A stretch of 64,000 nt of DNA, taken from the NCBI RefSeq assembly GCF_001190785.1, contig NZ_LGSS01000002.1, positions 248,001 to 312,000 on the forward strand, in the 5' to 3' direction. The notes below the pieces were generated by a model that searched no databases, was not told the origin of the DNA, and saw only the letters and a list, made by a program, of their open reading frames with translations. The position numbers and the translations under genes are program-made. Numbering within the stretch: position 1 is the stretch's first letter; each line of letters opens with the position of its first letter. Shown here in pieces: positions 63,475 to 64,000 of the stretch. Source of the stretch: Gottschalkia purinilytica (GTDB lineage: Bacteria > Bacillota > Clostridia > Tissierellales > Gottschalkiaceae).

Positions 63475-64000
63475 TTAATCCTCTTTTAATAAATCTTCTA
63501 ACATCTCTATATCTTCTACATCTATACCTTCTTCTTTAGCAATTTTGGTTATATCCACTTCTGTTCTTTCTTTTGTATCTTTTTTAGTATTAGCTTTTTC
63601 TAATAATTCTATCTCTTCTATTAAAAATGGAACAATTTCTTCTGTATCATCTTCACCTTTTACCTTTACTTTAGCTAATTCTAACAGAGTAACTGTTTCC
63701 ATTACTATACCTTTTCCCCTAGGTGTCATTACTGTTGCACCTACTGGTGGAAGTTTTTCCAATATTTTTTCATATGTTTCATGTTCATATTTTAAGCAAC
63801 ACATAAGTCTGCCACATATTCCTGATATTTTTGTAGGGTTAAGAGATAAGTTTTGTTCTTTTGCCATTTTAATAGATACAGGTTCAAATTCTCCTAAGAA
63901 AGTAGCGCAACATAATGGTTTACCACAAGGTCCTAGTCCACCTATCATTTTTGCTTCGTCTCTAACTCCTATTTGTCTCAATTCTATTCTAGTTTTAAAT
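63475..64000 (-). CDS. ricT: PSP1-domain protein RicT/YaaT, partial at the right edge
   Basis: The 3' end is inside the window, the 5' end beyond it; the open frame continues to base 64000 (FKTRIELRQIGVRDEAKMIG upstream of GGLGPCG). Cysteine motifs GPCGKPLCCATFL and ICGRLMCCLKYE match the Fe-S/FAD-binding PSP1 C-terminal core. In Bacillus it joins YmcA and YlbF to act on RNase Y and to promote biofilm, sporulation and competence. An acidic, repeat-poor tail of about 40 residues follows. Confidence 0.93.
   Translation of the reverse strand, partial: FKTRIELRQIGVRDEAKMIGGLGPCGKPLCCATFLGEFEPVSIKMAKEQNLSLNPTKISGICGRLMCCLKYEHETYEKILEKLPPVGATVMTPRGKGIVMETVTLLELAKVKVKGEDDTEEIVPFLIEEIELLEKANTKKDTKERTEVDITKIAKEEGIDVEDIEMLEDLLKED

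Overview
The window comes from the chromosome of a low-GC, endospore-forming anaerobe of the Bacillota, most likely class Clostridia/Tissierellia. Evidence: an AT-rich sequence with strong AGGAGG ribosome sites; spore genes (spoIIR, sleB, ypeB, a gerA-type operon, a SipL-like LysM protein, spmA/spmB, veg); 4Fe-4S ferredoxin; a Met T-box; and a Clostridia-style split between the leading strand (here minus) and scattered plus-strand genes. The genus cannot be fixed from sequence alone.

Read right to left, the minus strand follows the origin-proximal gene order known from Bacillus subtilis: yaaT/ricT (partial, right edge), ferredoxin, trmN6, rsmI, the inverted abrB, metG, tatD, yabE, rnmV, ksgA, then veg, sipL-like, ispE with a GntR regulator, spoIIR, and sleB-ypeB. 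murI with DUF1934 and a relic of argS follows. Accessory blocks interrupt this backbone.

Region by region. 1-9.8 kb: a three-gene surface operon (a giant IPT/TIG protein and two SLH-anchored proteins) behind a near-perfect sigma-D/sigma-28 motility promoter. 10-11.6 kb: a lone flavin amine oxidase. 11.7-14 kb: murI, DUF1934 and a degenerate arginyl-tRNA synthetase without its catalytic core. 14-25 kb: germination, sporulation and ispE genes, with a tandem gerB-gerC duplication. 25.5-27.5 kb: a secreted M60 metallopeptidase with chitin-binding-type modules. 27.7-38.5 kb: sipL, polyamine synthesis (speD-speE-speB, and speA further on), veg, a SpoIID-amidase fusion and an H-NOX chemoreceptor. 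38.7-50.2 kb: accessory block with corA and a structured leader, a CsoR-CopZ-CopA copper operon, an FNR-like regulator, a HesB-like selenoprotein read through an in-frame TGA, a TlpA thioredoxin, an IS605-type remnant that truncated ccdA, and small redox and regulatory genes. 50-64 kb: the housekeeping backbone with two very acidic, tyrosine-rich proteins.

The least obvious results are genes that ordinary ORF calling misses or misreads: the selenoprotein at 45719-46009 (Sec at residue 33, with a SECIS-like hairpin directly after), the argS relic, the tnpB and ccdA relics, and the GTG-start partial SLH gene at the left edge. An oxygen and redox theme recurs: an O2-type H-NOX receptor (Tyr140, Trp9 and Asn74 conserved), an FNR-like protein with three N-terminal cysteines plus one at 120, and a TGTGA-N6-TCACA operator at about -41 of the DUF1858 gene that resembles the palindrome in front of the FNR-like gene.
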